64,000 bases of DNA from Sphingomonas sp. AP4-R1 (GTDB taxonomy: Bacteria > Pseudomonadota > Alphaproteobacteria > Sphingomonadales > Sphingomonadaceae). Location of the stretch: the NCBI RefSeq assembly GCF_013113735.1, contig NZ_CP053346.1, forward strand, positions 5,098,001-5,162,000, read 5' to 3'. The notes beneath the pieces were generated by a model. The model searched no databases. It was not told where the DNA came from and saw only the letters and a program-made list of their open reading frames with translations. The position numbers and the translations under genes were made by a program. Below, piece by piece: positions 9,345 through 18,867 of this stretch. Each line of letters begins with the position of its first letter. Position 1 is the first letter of the stretch.

Positions 9345-10094
9345 TCAGGCGGCGTCCGCCATCCAAGCGATCGCATCTGCGCCAGCGGGGATCTTGAGCG
9401 GTGCGGACGGGTTGGTCGCGGCCTCGAACACGGCAGCTGCAACGTCTTCAGCATGGGTGACCGGCCCCGTGTCCTCCTGGAATTGTTTGATCATACCCTC
9501 GATCAACGGCTTATAGTCGGGATTATCGAGACCGCGCAGGTGCGGCCTCGCATTCGCGCTGAACTGCGTCGCCGGGGAACGGCCGGGCAGCACGATGTGA
9601 ACCCGAACGCCGAACGGCTGCATCTCGACCGCCAGGCTTTCGGTGAGCGCATTCACCGCGGCCTTGCTGGCGCGATAGGTGCTGACCAGCGGCAGCGGCT
9701 TGAGCGTGACGGTCGAGGTCACGTTGATGATCACGCCGGATCGCCGCGCGCGGAAAGCCGGCAAGACCGCCTGCATCATCGCCAGCGTGCCGAGCGTATT
9801 GGTCTCGAAGAGTTGGCGCGCCGTGTCGAACTCGATGAGTTCGATAGGGACCGCGGCCCCGAAACCGGCATTGTTGACCAGCACGTCGACAGGCCCCGCC
9901 TGCGCGACCGCACTGGCGACGCTGTCGCGATCCGTGACGTCGAGCGGCAGGATGGTGAGCCGGTCGGACGACGGCAGCAGGCCCGGATCAGGCGTGCGCA
10001 TCGTCGCGACGACACGCCAGCCGCGGTCGAGGAACAGTTTTGCGGTTTCGAGACCGAAGCCCGAGGAACAGCCGGTGATGAGAACGCTGGGCAT
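9345..10094 (-). CDS. SDR family oxidoreductase
   Basis: A 249-residue short-chain dehydrogenase: ITGCSSGFGLETAK cofactor loop at the N-terminus, DVLVNNAGFGA, Ser in NVTSTV and the STYRASKAA active-site motif. The start at 10094 has GGAG eight bases upstream; a second ATG 12 bases before it also exists. It is divergent from the AraC-type regulator at 10194, which probably activates it. The FGAAVPIELIEFD region resembles SDRs annotated as retinol-like oxidoreductases, but the substrate is unknown. Confidence 0.9.
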   Translation of the reverse strand: MPSVLITGCSSGFGLETAKLFLDRGWRVVATMRTPDPGLLPSSDRLTILPLDVTDRDSVASAVAQAGPVDVLVNNAGFGAAVPIELIEFDTARQLFETNTLGTLAMMQAVLPAFRARRSGVIINVTSTVTLKPLPLVSTYRASKAAVNALTESLAVEMQPFGVRVHIVLPGRSPATQFSANARPHLRGLDNPDYKPLIEGMIKQFQEDTGPVTHAEDVAAAVFEAATNPSAPLKIPAGADAIAWMADAA

Positions 10095-10193
10095 GTCTTG
10101 CTCCATTGACGAGTGTGGGAGCGCCAAAGATAGATTCCGCGACCAAGACTGCCTATGGTTGGCAATCCTGACTTCATTGGCGATCGTCCTGAT

Positions 10194-11108
10194 ATGACCA
10201 TCGATCCGCTGGCCGAGATCGTGACCCTGCTGCGGCCCTCCGCGAGCTTCTCGAAACTCGTCGAATATGCCGGGCGCTGGCGCATCCGCCGCGACGTCGA
10301 GGGCAAGCCTGTCTATTTCGCGGTGCTGGAAGGCGAATGCCGGGTGGTGAACGCCGGCCAAGCCTCGATCGTCGTACGGGCTGGCGACTTCGTACTGCTT
10401 CCGGCCACCGGCGACCGGGCCATTGACGGCATCGAGAGCATGGACCCACCGCCGGATGGCGCCGTCATGACCCCGACCGAGATCGGTGAGGGCCGGTTCC
10501 GCATCGGACAAGCCGGTCAGCCCGTCAATTTGCGCATGCAGGTCGGGATTTGCAGTTTCGCGTCGCCAGACGCCGCTCTGCTTGTGTCGCTGCTACCGGC
10601 GATGGTGGTGGCACGTGATGAGCCGCGGCTGGCCACATTGATGGACCTGGTCGGGGACGAGACCCGTAAGGCAAGGCCCGGGCGTGAATTGATGCTGGAG
10701 CGCTTGCTCGAAGTCCTCCTGATCGAGGCGTTGCGCTGCGGCTCCGGTCCCGCCGCGATGCCGAGCCTCGCCCGGGGCATGTCCGACGAACGACTGGTCG
10801 CCGCATTGCGGGCTATGCATGCGCGCCCTGCGCATCCGTGGACGGTCACGGACCTGGCAGCCGAAGCGGCCATGTCGCGCTCTGCCTTCTTCGCACGCTT
10901 CACCAGCACCGTCGGCATACCGCCGATCGAGTACCTGCTCACCTGGCGTATGGCATTGGCGAAGCGCCTGTTGCGAACGCGCGGTCTCGCAATCGGTCAG
11001 GTCGCCGTCGAGGTCGGCTACGGATCGGCCAGCACGTTCAGCACAGCCTTCACCCGGCACGTCGGCATGCCGCCTATGCGGTATGCGCGAGTTTCGGAGA
11101 CGGCCTAA
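10194..11108 (+). CDS. AraC-family transcriptional regulator with N-terminal cupin
   Basis: A 304-residue protein. The first 180 residues look like the cupin_6 (AraC-binding-like) domain (VYFAVLEGECRVV, VVRAGDFVLLPA), and the last 100 are the paired helix-turn-helix (WTVTDLAAEAAMSRSAFFAR, then AIGQVAVEVGYGSASTFSTA). A TTG/ATG choice upstream would add 13 residues (start 10155); no strong ribosome site separates them. It is divergent from the SDR gene at 9345. Confidence 0.88.
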   Translation: MTIDPLAEIVTLLRPSASFSKLVEYAGRWRIRRDVEGKPVYFAVLEGECRVVNAGQASIVVRAGDFVLLPATGDRAIDGIESMDPPPDGAVMTPTEIGEGRFRIGQAGQPVNLRMQVGICSFASPDAALLVSLLPAMVVARDEPRLATLMDLVGDETRKARPGRELMLERLLEVLLIEALRCGSGPAAMPSLARGMSDERLVAALRAMHARPAHPWTVTDLAAEAAMSRSAFFARFTSTVGIPPIEYLLTWRMALAKRLLRTRGLAIGQVAVEVGYGSASTFSTAFTRHVGMPPMRYARVSETA

Positions 11109-11138
11109 CTTCGCGAGAAGCGTCATGGCATGGAGCAG

Positions 11139-11205
11139 CGCTTTCGACCCAAAATCGGACGTCCAGACCGTGCTCCTGAGATCCCAACTACAGCCCTTCG
11201 TTCAG
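11139..11205. repeat. REP-like extragenic repeat
   Basis: CGCTTTCGACCCAAAATCGG followed by ACGTCCAG and then a region ending CCCTTCGTTCAGG. Related strings occur at about 1376-1400 (AGACCCAAAATCGGACGCCC), at 5937-6000 (TTGACCCAAAACCGGTCGTT) and around both IS110 copies. It looks like a dispersed intergenic repeat family. Confidence 0.5.
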
Positions 11206-11316
11206 GTTTAAAGAGCGACCGCTCGGGCGGGCCGCCTAAAAATTTGGTTCAGCCTGCTGTTCGGCCTAGCTGCTTTCATTCATTATCTTTTAGGAGCGGC
11301 CCTTTATCGGTAAGCC

Positions 11317-12078
11317 ATGCAAAAGGAACGTATCTGTAGCGGATGCCGCGATGGCGCGGAGTTTGAAATTCCATTCGCCATGGCCTTCCAACCGATTGTC
11401 GACGTCGAAACTGGACGAGCGTTTGCCTATGAGGCGCTAGTTCGGGGCGTGGACGGCGCTAGCGCGTATGAGATCCTTTCCAGCGTGAACGAGACCAATC
11501 GCTACGCGTTCGATCAGGCTTGCCGGGTCAAGGCGATCGAGACAGCCATGGAAGCAGGCCTCATGCAAAGCGATGCCAAGCTGTCGATCAATTTTCTGCC
11601 GAACGCGGTTTACTCGCCGCTCGCATGCATCCAGCTGACGCTGGCGACAGCGCGTAGAGCCAGCTTGCCCATCGACAGGCTGATCTTTGAATTTACGGAA
11701 AACGAACAGATGGGCTCGCCGGAGCACGTCTCCTCGATCATAGATACCTACAAGCAGATTGGCTTCACGGTAGCCGTCGATGACTTCGGTGCGGGACATT
11801 CGGGTCTCGACATGTTTGCAAGATTTCACCCAGACGAAATTAAGCTGGACATGGAGCTGATCCGCGGGATCGACAAAGATCACCGTCGCCAAGCGATAGT
11901 CCGCGCGATCGTTCGGATGTGCAAAGAGCTGGAAACTCTCGTCATTGCCGAAGGCATCGAGAATGCTCAGGAAGCATCGGCATTACGCGAGCTGGGTGTA
12001 AGGTATCATCAAGGCTACTGGTATGCCCGACCGCAGCTGGGCGTACTGCCCGGCATCCATCCTCAGGCCTTCCTATAA
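11317..12078 (+). CDS. Stand-alone EAL-domain cyclic-di-GMP phosphodiesterase
   Basis: A 253-residue protein made of one EAL domain without GGDEF or PAS parts. Catalytic motifs are kept: EALVRG (Glu 39), the Asn of SINFLPN, the Glu of FEFTENE, the metal-binding DDFGAGHSGL, the Lys of EIKLD and the Glu of VIAEGIEN. It therefore should be an active hydrolase of cyclic di-GMP. The N-terminal RICSGC pair of Cys is a small extra. It ends close to IS110 copy 1 and has no operon partner. Confidence 0.93.
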   Translation: MQKERICSGCRDGAEFEIPFAMAFQPIVDVETGRAFAYEALVRGVDGASAYEILSSVNETNRYAFDQACRVKAIETAMEAGLMQSDAKLSINFLPNAVYSPLACIQLTLATARRASLPIDRLIFEFTENEQMGSPEHVSSIIDTYKQIGFTVAVDDFGAGHSGLDMFARFHPDEIKLDMELIRGIDKDHRRQAIVRAIVRMCKELETLVIAEGIENAQEASALRELGVRYHQGYWYARPQLGVLPGIHPQAFL

Positions 12079-12095
12079 CTGCGAACAGCCGCTTT

Positions 12096-13458
12096 GACCC
12101 ATGTGTGGACGGCCCTCCGTTGGCAAGTACGAGCATTCGCCTAGCGTTGCTGGTTGGTGCGGCCATGTGTCCGACCTGTTGGTGCGGCGCATAGTGCCGC
12201 TGGCCGTAATGCCATTCGCGCGTCTCGGGTCCCGATCAATCCCGCGCACTCGAGGTGCTTGGGTCATAGTGGGTTTTCCCGATCCGGCGGTTCAACCGGC
12301 TTGTTGCATTAGCTCCTGATCGCCCTTTCCAACCTCGTCAGGCGCGGTCGCCCGCGCCGTGTTCCTTATGCCACCAGCGGCTCACGATACCGCTCACCGC
12401 TGGCCATCATCGCCCAGATCATGCGCGCGTTCTTGTTGGCGAGCGCAACCGCGGCGACCTTGGTCTTGCGGCGGGCGAGCAGCTGAACAAGCCACGGCCG
12501 CTTGGCGCCGTTACGTTCGGCAAAGCGCACCACCGCCATGGCGCCGACGATCAGCATCTGGCGCAGGTACTGATGGCCGGCCTTGGTGATGCCGCCGAGC
12601 CGCTCCTTGCCGCCGCTGGAATTCTGCCGCGGCACCAGGCCGATCCACGCGGCGAGGTTGCGGCCTGAGCGGAAGATCGCAGGATCGGGAACGGTGGCGA
12701 CGATGGCGCTGGCGAGCAGCGGCCCCACGCCGGGTATCTCCATCAGCCGACGGCCAAGCTCGGTCTCGCGTGCGCTCGCCAAGATGCGGCGGTCGTTTTC
12801 CAGGATCTGCTCTTTCACAATGCGCAGCTGAGCCGCCAGCATCTCCAGGCAAAACCGCGCATCGGACGGCACCCGCTCGTCGGCAGGATCGGCGATCACG
12901 TCGAGGAGCTGCTCGATGCCGTTCCTGCCGATCGGCGCCGCAACCCCGAACTCGGCCAGATGCGCCCGCATCGCGTTCGACAGCTGCGTCCGTTGGCGGT
13001 TCAGGATCAGGCGGACACGATGGAGCATCATCGCGCTCTGCTGCTCAGGCGACTTGATGCCGACAAAGCGCATCGTCGGCCGGGTCACCGCCTCGCAGAT
13101 CGCCTCGGCATCGGCTGCATCGTTCTTGCTGCGCTTGACGTACGGCTTCACGTACTGCGCCGGCATGAGTTTCACGTCATGCCCGAGCGCCACCAGCTCG
13201 CGTGCCCAGTAATGCGAGGTTGCGCAGGCCTCGATGCCAACCAGGCACGGCGGCAGCTTGGCGAAGAACTTTAGCATGCGGCCACGGGTCAGGCGCTGGC
13301 GAACCACCGCAACACCCTCCGCGTCGACCCCGTGCACCTGGAATACGTTCTTCGCGAGATCGAGACCTATCGTCGTGACGTTCCCCATCGTGGCTCTCCC
13401 TTCCGGCTCTCCGCAGATCATTCTGCGGGAGGGTTGGAGAGCCGTCCACGTCATCAAT
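12096..13458 (-). mobile_element. IS110 family (IS1111-like) insertion sequence, copy 1
   Basis: A 1363-base unit that recurs at 22433-23795 in the same orientation with the same encoded proteins. Subterminal inverted repeats GTGGACGGC(C/T)CTCC lie at 12105-12118 and 13436-13449, each nine bases from its end and matching at 13 of 14 positions; subterminal repeats are a mark of the IS1111 group. There is no target duplication. A 270-base non-coding end (12096-12365) lies downstream of the transposase, where IS1111-type elements are thought to encode the bridge RNA. The left and right flanks, once joined, resemble the REP-like repeat at 11139. Confidence 0.9.
12366..13388 (-). CDS. IS110 family transposase (DEDD type)
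   Basis: 340 residues. The N-terminal RuvC-like domain begins TTIGLDLAKNVFQVHGVD and carries the later acidic positions (CLVGIEACA, SKNDAADAEAICEA); the C-terminal part has EIPGVGPLLASAIVATVPDP and LAAWIGLVPRQNSSGGKERL, the Transposase_20 region with its catalytic Ser. It recombines DNA under bridge-RNA guidance in this family. The ATG at 13388 (MGNVTT) is chosen over an upstream in-frame start outside the usual family N-terminus. The protein is identical to that of the copy at 22703. Confidence 0.95.
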   Translation of the reverse strand: MGNVTTIGLDLAKNVFQVHGVDAEGVAVVRQRLTRGRMLKFFAKLPPCLVGIEACATSHYWARELVALGHDVKLMPAQYVKPYVKRSKNDAADAEAICEAVTRPTMRFVGIKSPEQQSAMMLHRVRLILNRQRTQLSNAMRAHLAEFGVAAPIGRNGIEQLLDVIADPADERVPSDARFCLEMLAAQLRIVKEQILENDRRILASARETELGRRLMEIPGVGPLLASAIVATVPDPAIFRSGRNLAAWIGLVPRQNSSGGKERLGGITKAGHQYLRQMLIVGAMAVVRFAERNGAKRPWLVQLLARRKTKVAAVALANKNARMIWAMMASGERYREPLVA

Positions 13459-13694
13459 GCCGGACGCTCAGGCCGCCTCTTCAGAGCCCCGAAAGCTGCC
13501 GTCCGTTCATGTGAGCGGGCGGGCCGCTTTCAGCCCATCGAGCCAACAGCTCGAAAGGTTTGAATTGGGACGAAGCCGTCGCTCACGCTTGATCTGCTGA
13601 ATGACTGCGATTGCTGAAATCGGACGTCGCGAAGAGACTCAATGCCGAGCCATAATGTGCAGGACGCGCAGAACGGGGACTTGGTCACCGGGCA
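13459..13694. repeat. REP-like sequence flanking IS110 copy 1
   Basis: 236 bases without a gene. The start, GCCGGACGCTCAG, continues the interrupted REP-like unit. Further on TCCGTTCATGT, a GAGCC...GCTCGAAAGG stretch and TTGAATTGGGAC have counterparts, in the same order, after IS110 copy 2 (about 23838-23900), so both elements sit beside related intergenic repeats. Confidence 0.4.
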
Positions 13695-14072
13695 TTAATG
13701 CTGGACAACGGCTAACGTATAGCTTGCCTTCTCATGTCGCCTAGCAGCGTTACGCATAAGGTAGACATCGCTTAAGTAATCGCCTGTCGCGGCAACTACG
13801 AAGTCATATCGGCCGCCTTGGATCGATCCGATGAACGTTGCAGCCTCCGCACCTGGCGCGGTCACATTCATATAGTTCGAACGATTGTTGGTCCGAAGGG
13901 TAATCAGTAGCCTTTGCCCAGCTCTGGCGCTCAGGACGTACGTTTTGCTACCGTCGCCTTGGATCGTGCCAGCCACGACTTTAGGTTTGCCCTCGGCCAG
14001 CGCGATCCGATCTGTACGCGCCTGAGCATATAACACGACGGGTGCGACCAAGCCGACCGCACAGGCCAGCAC
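13695..14072 (-). CDS. Exported beta-sandwich protein
   Basis: 125 residues from a GTG at 14072, with TGAGG about ten bases upstream, 12 bases after the stop of the gene before it; coupling is likely. A signal peptide (LACAVGLVAPVVLYAQA) is followed by KTYVLSARAGQRLLITLRTN, NVTAPGAEAATFIGS and a final GDYLSDVYLMRNAARRHEKA. This pattern is that of small periplasmic proteins related to pre-peptidase C-terminal or lysozyme-inhibitor folds. No function is assigned. Confidence 0.7.
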   Translation of the reverse strand: MLACAVGLVAPVVLYAQARTDRIALAEGKPKVVAGTIQGDGSKTYVLSARAGQRLLITLRTNNRSNYMNVTAPGAEAATFIGSIQGGRYDFVVAATGDYLSDVYLMRNAARRHEKASYTLAVVQH

Positions 14073-14083
14073 GGCGCGAAACC

Positions 14084-14638
14084 TCAGAACCGCCTCTGTC
14101 CGGGATCGACCTTGTCGCAGGTGCCGGAAAAGTCCTGCCCGGTGCCCCTGATAGTGATTTCACCGGTCTGGCGGTCGATCCTTATCTTAGGCTTGTTCAG
14201 CCCGTTCAGTCGATAGCTGGCGCGGATCTCGTTGGCGCCGACGATCAGATCATCGAGCTGCCACCAATGCTGGTGATCGCCGCCCGAGTTGAGCGGGGGT
14301 ATCAGTTTCTCCGGCAGGCGGATGCGGCCGTCATTGCCGTAAATCTGGAGGGTTACCGCAGACGAAAAGCCCTGCATCTCCGTCTGCACGCCGCTGCGCG
14401 TGCGATATTTATGGTCGTATCGATCCCACTCCAGCGTGTTCACATAGCCCGATCCGAGCTTCTCGCCCTGACCCGAGCAGATCAGGTTGATTGCATCGCC
14501 GGGTTCAGCCTGCGCCACAGCCGGCGCCGCGACCAGTACGGCCATTGCCGTCGCCATCAAGATTGCCGCGCGCACCGCTATTCTCCCGCATCTTTGCCCG
14601 CAGGATGTCAGAGCTGCCCGAGATAGGCCAGCCTTCAC
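14084..14638 (-). CDS. Exported hypothetical protein
   Basis: 184 residues from a GTG that directly follows the TAA of the membrane protein gene at 14639, pointing to a three-gene operon (15307 to 13695). Hydrophobic residues about 28-43 ending PAVAQAEP look like a signal peptide; an ATG at 14557 (MATAMAVL) is an equally plausible start. The mature part has ICSGQGEKLGSGY and FSGTCDKVD, perhaps a disulphide pair, and a WWQLDDLIVGANEIRASYRL strand region. Family not recognised. Confidence 0.65.
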   Translation of the reverse strand: MKAGLSRAALTSCGQRCGRIAVRAAILMATAMAVLVAAPAVAQAEPGDAINLICSGQGEKLGSGYVNTLEWDRYDHKYRTRSGVQTEMQGFSSAVTLQIYGNDGRIRLPEKLIPPLNSGGDHQHWWQLDDLIVGANEIRASYRLNGLNKPKIRIDRQTGEITIRGTGQDFSGTCDKVDPGQRRF

Positions 14639-15307
14639 TTAGTGGACGACAATCGCTGCGAGCACGAACAGGACGATGCTGTAGAAGGTAGCGACGCAGG
14701 CGTCGCCGGCACCGACAAAGAATGAAACTCGCAATTTGCGGGCGAACCAGCGGGCTTGAGTGGCGAAATACCACAGGACGCCCGCCCCAATCACTACGGC
14801 CGAGATGATGCGGGCACCTGCGAGAGGCAGGTTCGGAGCCAGCGTGCCTACCCCTAGCATCAAAGCGAAAGGGGCCGCCGTGTAGCATTGCCCGTAAAAG
14901 GGGCGGCGCAGGCTGGCATGGGTCAACCGCGTGCGCTGGCGATGCAGCAGGCGGACCGCCATCATCAGCGGGAACAGGCTGAACAGCAGCAACCTGAGCG
15001 CCAGCAGCGCCAAGTCGCTGTCGACGAGAGATGCCAGCCCGTGCGTGTCGGACAGCAGCGGGTTGCGCGATGCCGTCGCGACTTCAAGGCCATGCGAAAT
15101 GAGCAATGTCAGGAAGAGGAAGAGAGGCGGACGGATCGCATCATCATATTGCTCGTTCGGCCGATCAGACACTTCGCGATCGGCATAGTCCATCATCTTT
15201 TGGGGCCGGACGACCGTACGCCATAGGGTGATCGGATAGAAAATCAGCCAGCTCATGACGCTGTAAAGCGCCTCATCGAGTGACTCGATGATCTTCATGA
15301 AATCCAT
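14639..15307 (-). CDS. Multi-pass inner-membrane protein
   Basis: 222 residues with about five hydrophobic segments (VMSWLIFYPITLWRTVV, PLFLFLTLLISHGL, LALLALRLLLFSLFPLMMAV, FALMLGVGTLAPNLPLAG, VATFYSIVLFVLAAIVV). The charged loop MMDYADREVSDRPNEQYDDA follows the first segment. It is the first gene of a minus-strand trio with two exported proteins. It resembles uncharacterised sphingomonad permease-like proteins; no substrate or partner can be named. Confidence 0.75.
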   Translation of the reverse strand: MDFMKIIESLDEALYSVMSWLIFYPITLWRTVVRPQKMMDYADREVSDRPNEQYDDAIRPPLFLFLTLLISHGLEVATASRNPLLSDTHGLASLVDSDLALLALRLLLFSLFPLMMAVRLLHRQRTRLTHASLRRPFYGQCYTAAPFALMLGVGTLAPNLPLAGARIISAVVIGAGVLWYFATQARWFARKLRVSFFVGAGDACVATFYSIVLFVLAAIVVH

Positions 15308-15657
15308 GCGTGCAGCTTCGCGCGTGCGGCTCAGGCTGTCGAGTGGGTTACACTTGGGTGATCGAGAGACGTCCGGGACTGGCTGGAGGTGAAAGGCAGC
15401 TCAACGGTTCTCCAGTGGCTGCTTTTTGTCCGGAGCGGCATCGATCGAAGCACGGCCGAACGTCCCAATCTGGTCGCGAACGAACCAACAGGCACTGGCG
15501 ACCGCTTTACCGGCGTCTCGACGCGAGCTGAGACGAAGGCGCCAGCCCGGTTCAGAAAACCACGCTTCCCGCACCCAATGCATGTCACTCAGCATCCCAA
15601 TTTGATTGGAGCGGGCCCATGACAGAGCGCGAGCCGTTGACCCCTTCTGGAGTGTTT
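15308..15657. other. 350-base divergent gap
   Basis: The region between the membrane protein gene and the response regulator holds no convincing gene. It contains the start regions of both transcripts. Nothing else recognised. Confidence 0.3.
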
Positions 15658-16008
15658 ATGTGCCATGTACTTGTGATCGAAGATGAGTGGCTGTTGTCCG
15701 AATATATCTCGGACATCGCCGAACGCGCCGGCGGCACGTCAATCGACACGGCGGCGACCGAGGCTGACGCTGTCGACGCCGCCTTCGCCCACAGGCCTGA
15801 TATCATCCTGTCAGACGTGATCCTTGGCGAGGGCAATGGTCCGAGCGCTGTCCAGGCGATCTACCAACGCTACGGCGAAGTGCCGGTAATATTCATCACC
15901 GGGACGCCCGCCGACTGTCATCCGTGTGCTCCGCCCGGCGTCATCTTCGGCAAGCCCATCAACGAGCGGCAGGTAATGGCGGCATTCCGGCAGGCGATGC
16001 CGCACTAA
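15658..16008 (+). CDS. Single-domain response regulator
   Basis: 116 residues, receiver domain only: the acidic pocket EDE at 8-10, phospho-acceptor Asp 53 in IILSDVILGEG, Thr in FITGTP and Lys 99 in FGKPI. No output domain follows. The start at 15658 (MCHVLVIEDE) has GGAG five bases upstream and is the form usual in sphingomonads; another ATG at 15619, also with GGAG, would add 13 residues. It ends tail to tail with the hybrid kinase gene, overlapping by four bases, and may exchange phosphate with it. Confidence 0.88.
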   Translation: MCHVLVIEDEWLLSEYISDIAERAGGTSIDTAATEADAVDAAFAHRPDIILSDVILGEGNGPSAVQAIYQRYGEVPVIFITGTPADCHPCAPPGVIFGKPINERQVMAAFRQAMPH

Positions 16009-18236
16009 TCGTCCAGCGCCTCGCGGATCTTAGACGCGAGTTGGTCCATGCCGAAGGGCTTGGGCAGGAAATTCGTACCCGGATCGATCACGCCATTATG
16101 TACCACGGCATTGCGGGTATAGCCCGTCGTATAGACCACCCTGAGGCGCGGCAGGCGCTTAACAGCTTCGTCTGCGAGCTGACGTCCGGTCATCTCCGGC
16201 ATCACGATGTCGGTGAACAGAAGCGTCACGTCCTGGCCGCCATCGATGATCGCCAGCGCCGCGTGACCGCCATCAGCGTGGATGACCGTATAGCCCAGCT
16301 CGCGCAGGGCCTCGGTCGAGAAGTTGCGGACGCGTTCCTCGTCCTCCACCACCAGGATGATCTCGGACGAGTTGCCGCCGCGCGCCATCGCAGCCGATCG
16401 ACGCGGGATGGCCTGGGGTTGCTCAGCGAACGTGCGCGGCAGATAAATCTTGATCGTGGTCCCGTGTCCGACCTCGGAGTAAATCCTCACATGGCCGCCT
16501 GACTGCCGGACAAAGCCGAAGACCTGGCTGAGGCCGAGCCCTGTGCCCTTGCCGACCCCTTTGGTCGTGAAAAACGGGTCGAAAGCTTTCGCGATCACGG
16601 CTGCCGGCATACCGCTTCCGGTATCGCTGACGGCCAGCATCACATAATGGCCGATGGGGATCTCGGCATCATGCGCATATTCGGCATCGATGTTGGCGTT
16701 GCCGGTCTCGATGGTGAGCTTCCCGCCGTCGGGCATCGCGTCGCGCGCGTTGACCGCGAGGTTGACGATCACATTCTCGAGCTGGATCGGATCGGCCAGC
16801 GTCTTCCAGAGGCCGGGCGTCAGCACGGTCTCGAGTTGAACCCGCTCGCCGAGCGTTCGCGAGAGGAGTTCGGTGAGACCGTTCACCAGCTTGTTGCCGT
16901 CGACGGTTTCGGGCGCGAGCGGCTGCTGGCGCGAGAAGGCAAGCAGGCGCTGGGTGAGCGCGGCCGCACGGGTCGCGCCCTCCATCGCACCATCCATGAA
17001 GCGCTTGATATCGGTGTCGCCGCGATCGAGACGGCGCTGAGCGAGATTGAGGCCGCCAATGATGACAGCGAGCATGTTATTGAAGTCATGCGCGATGCCG
17101 CCCGTCAGCTGGCCCACGGCTTCCATCTTCTGGAGCTGCCGGACCTGGCTTTCGGCGTCCGACTGTCCGGTCGTAGCGCTTCTGAGGTCAGATGCGGCCC
17201 GGGCCAGATCACCATCCTGCCGGGCGACGCGATCTTCCAGGCGTATGATCGCCTCGGCTCGTTCGACCGCCAGCCAGGTCAGTTCGGCGACTTCGCGTAC
17301 AAGTGCCAACTCGTTCTCGGTCCAGAGGCGAACCTCACCATGGGCGATGTAGAAACCGCCGATCACGCTGCCCGCGCGGCTGATCGGGACATCGACCGCC
17401 GCAAGGATTCCGCTGCCGGAAAGTTCGACCAGACCTTCAAGAGGATCATGACGGCTGTCGCCGAAGCTGGTCAGCTGGCCAGTCCGTCGTGCCTTCTCCA
17501 GCCGTTCTCCAAGATGACCGCTCGCGCTCTCACCGCTGAGATTGGGAAGCCCGGCATCGGACCAGCATCCGACATAACGAACCCGCTCGTTTTCCAGCAG
17601 TCGGTAGAAGCAGGCGCGGTTGATCCCGAGCCGCCGCGCGATGTGCTCCGCCGAGAGATGCATGATCGCCAGCGGGTCATGCAGGCTTCGCTGACGCGCG
17701 GTGAGGTTGATGATGAAGTCGCGCTCGAGCTTGGCGGCGTACAGTGCGGCCTCGACCGCATCCCGACGCGCTTCCTCCTGAAACTGCGCGCTGACCTCGG
17801 TGTTGACGCCGTACCATCTGGCGATTTCTCCCGATCCGTCTCGTAGCGGCGAGATGCGGGTAAGAAAGGACCGGAGCTGGCCATCGCGACCGCGCAGCGG
17901 AAAGACCATTTCAAAAGGCTCGCCGACGCGGATGCAGGCCTGCCAGCGATTGGTGACGGCCTCGACCTGGTCCGGATCGTGAACGGCTTGCCAGCCCCAT
18001 CCCTCCATGTCCTGCGGCGTCGTGCCACAATATTCGTGCCACCGGCGGTTGTACCAGACGATGTAGCCGTCCGCCCGGGCCATCCAGCATAAGGCGGGGA
18101 GATTATCGGCGAGCAGCCGAAACTCGGAGTCTGCCGGCGCCTCGGTCAGCTCAGCTAAGGTTTCGATAACGGGCGCCTCGCGGCGCCAATAGGTCTGCTC
18201 ATGGCTCGTAACTGCATGGGAAGGCGCGTCATTCAT
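16005..18236 (-). CDS. Hybrid sensor histidine kinase (PAS-GAF-HisKA-HATPase-REC)
   Basis: 743 residues, no clear membrane segment, so probably cytoplasmic. Order: PAS at about 35-150 ([20 protein letters not shown]), GAF at about 180-330, a coiled linker, HisKA with His 383 in [13 protein letters not shown], HATPase at about 475-605 ([29 protein letters not shown]), and a C-terminal receiver at 625-743 with Asp 676 in [13 protein letters not shown] and Lys in PKPFG. The class resembles sphingomonad and rhizobial light or redox sensor kinases, but no chromophore Cys is evident in the PAS. It converges on the response regulator gene. Confidence 0.93.
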   Translation of the reverse strand: MNDAPSHAVTSHEQTYWRREAPVIETLAELTEAPADSEFRLLADNLPALCWMARADGYIVWYNRRWHEYCGTTPQDMEGWGWQAVHDPDQVEAVTNRWQACIRVGEPFEMVFPLRGRDGQLRSFLTRISPLRDGSGEIARWYGVNTEVSAQFQEEARRDAVEAALYAAKLERDFIINLTARQRSLHDPLAIMHLSAEHIARRLGINRACFYRLLENERVRYVGCWSDAGLPNLSGESASGHLGERLEKARRTGQLTSFGDSRHDPLEGLVELSGSGILAAVDVPISRAGSVIGGFYIAHGEVRLWTENELALVREVAELTWLAVERAEAIIRLEDRVARQDGDLARAASDLRSATTGQSDAESQVRQLQKMEAVGQLTGGIAHDFNNMLAVIIGGLNLAQRRLDRGDTDIKRFMDGAMEGATRAAALTQRLLAFSRQQPLAPETVDGNKLVNGLTELLSRTLGERVQLETVLTPGLWKTLADPIQLENVIVNLAVNARDAMPDGGKLTIETGNANIDAEYAHDAEIPIGHYVMLAVSDTGSGMPAAVIAKAFDPFFTTKGVGKGTGLGLSQVFGFVRQSGGHVRIYSEVGHGTTIKIYLPRTFAEQPQAIPRRSAAMARGGNSSEIILVVEDEERVRNFSTEALRELGYTVIHADGGHAALAIIDGGQDVTLLFTDIVMPEMTGRQLADEAVKRLPRLRVVYTTGYTRNAVVHNGVIDPGTNFLPKPFGMDQLASKIREALDD

Positions 18237-18361
18237 ACCTACGCCTTATCCGCAATGATCACTCAATCCCAGACCGCACGCTAAGCCCGCTCTCCGAAAT
18301 AACGTCCGCTAAGCCGCATTTCATCCACCAACGGCGCCGACCCCTGACGAGATTAGGCGGA

Positions 18362-18856
18362 TCAGGGCTTTCGCTCCACGTCCTTCCTATCGGCCTCGGC
18401 CGGGGTAAGCCGGGCGCGATCGCGGATGCGGCGTTCGAGCGGAGCCCCGACGAACAACACCAGCATCGCCAGGAACAGCCCACCCACGATCAGCGGCCAC
18501 ACCGCAAGTCCTGCCGCGGCGCCGATCGTCGCTGTGACCCAGATGCAAGCCGCAGTGGCCAGCCCGTGCACTTCCTGACCCTGGCCAACACGTAAAACGG
18601 CGCCGGCACCGATGAAGCCCACGCCCGACAGGATGCCCTGCATCGCTCGCCCTGCGGCGTCCGCGTTTACGTTGGGCAAACCGCTGTGAACAATCGCCTG
18701 TACCGCGATGCAGCTCGCCAGACCCACAAGCCCCAGCGTGCGAAGGCCCATGATCTGACGGTTTTCGCGCGAGCGCTCCCAGCCGAGCACCAACCCGGCA
18801 AGCGTCGCCACGATCAGCCTGCCGAAGGCGTCGGCCCAAAAAGAGAGATCCGTCAT
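18362..18856 (-). CDS. MgtC/SapB family membrane protein
   Basis: 164 residues. The N-terminal half is the MgtC core: AFGRLIVATLAGLVLGWERS, then GLRTLGLVGLASCIA and GVGFIGAGAVLR, with four to five membrane helices. The C-terminal soluble ACT-like part seen in true MgtC is missing, which is common in SapB-type members. Some relatives act in magnesium homeostasis or inhibit F-type ATPase; the job here is not known. The start lies 11 bases after the stop of the sulfite oxidase gene, so they are probably co-transcribed. Confidence 0.88.
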   Translation of the reverse strand: MTDLSFWADAFGRLIVATLAGLVLGWERSRENRQIMGLRTLGLVGLASCIAVQAIVHSGLPNVNADAAGRAMQGILSGVGFIGAGAVLRVGQGQEVHGLATAACIWVTATIGAAAGLAVWPLIVGGLFLAMLVLFVGAPLERRIRDRARLTPAEADRKDVERKP

Positions 18857-18867
18857 GGCAGTGTGAA

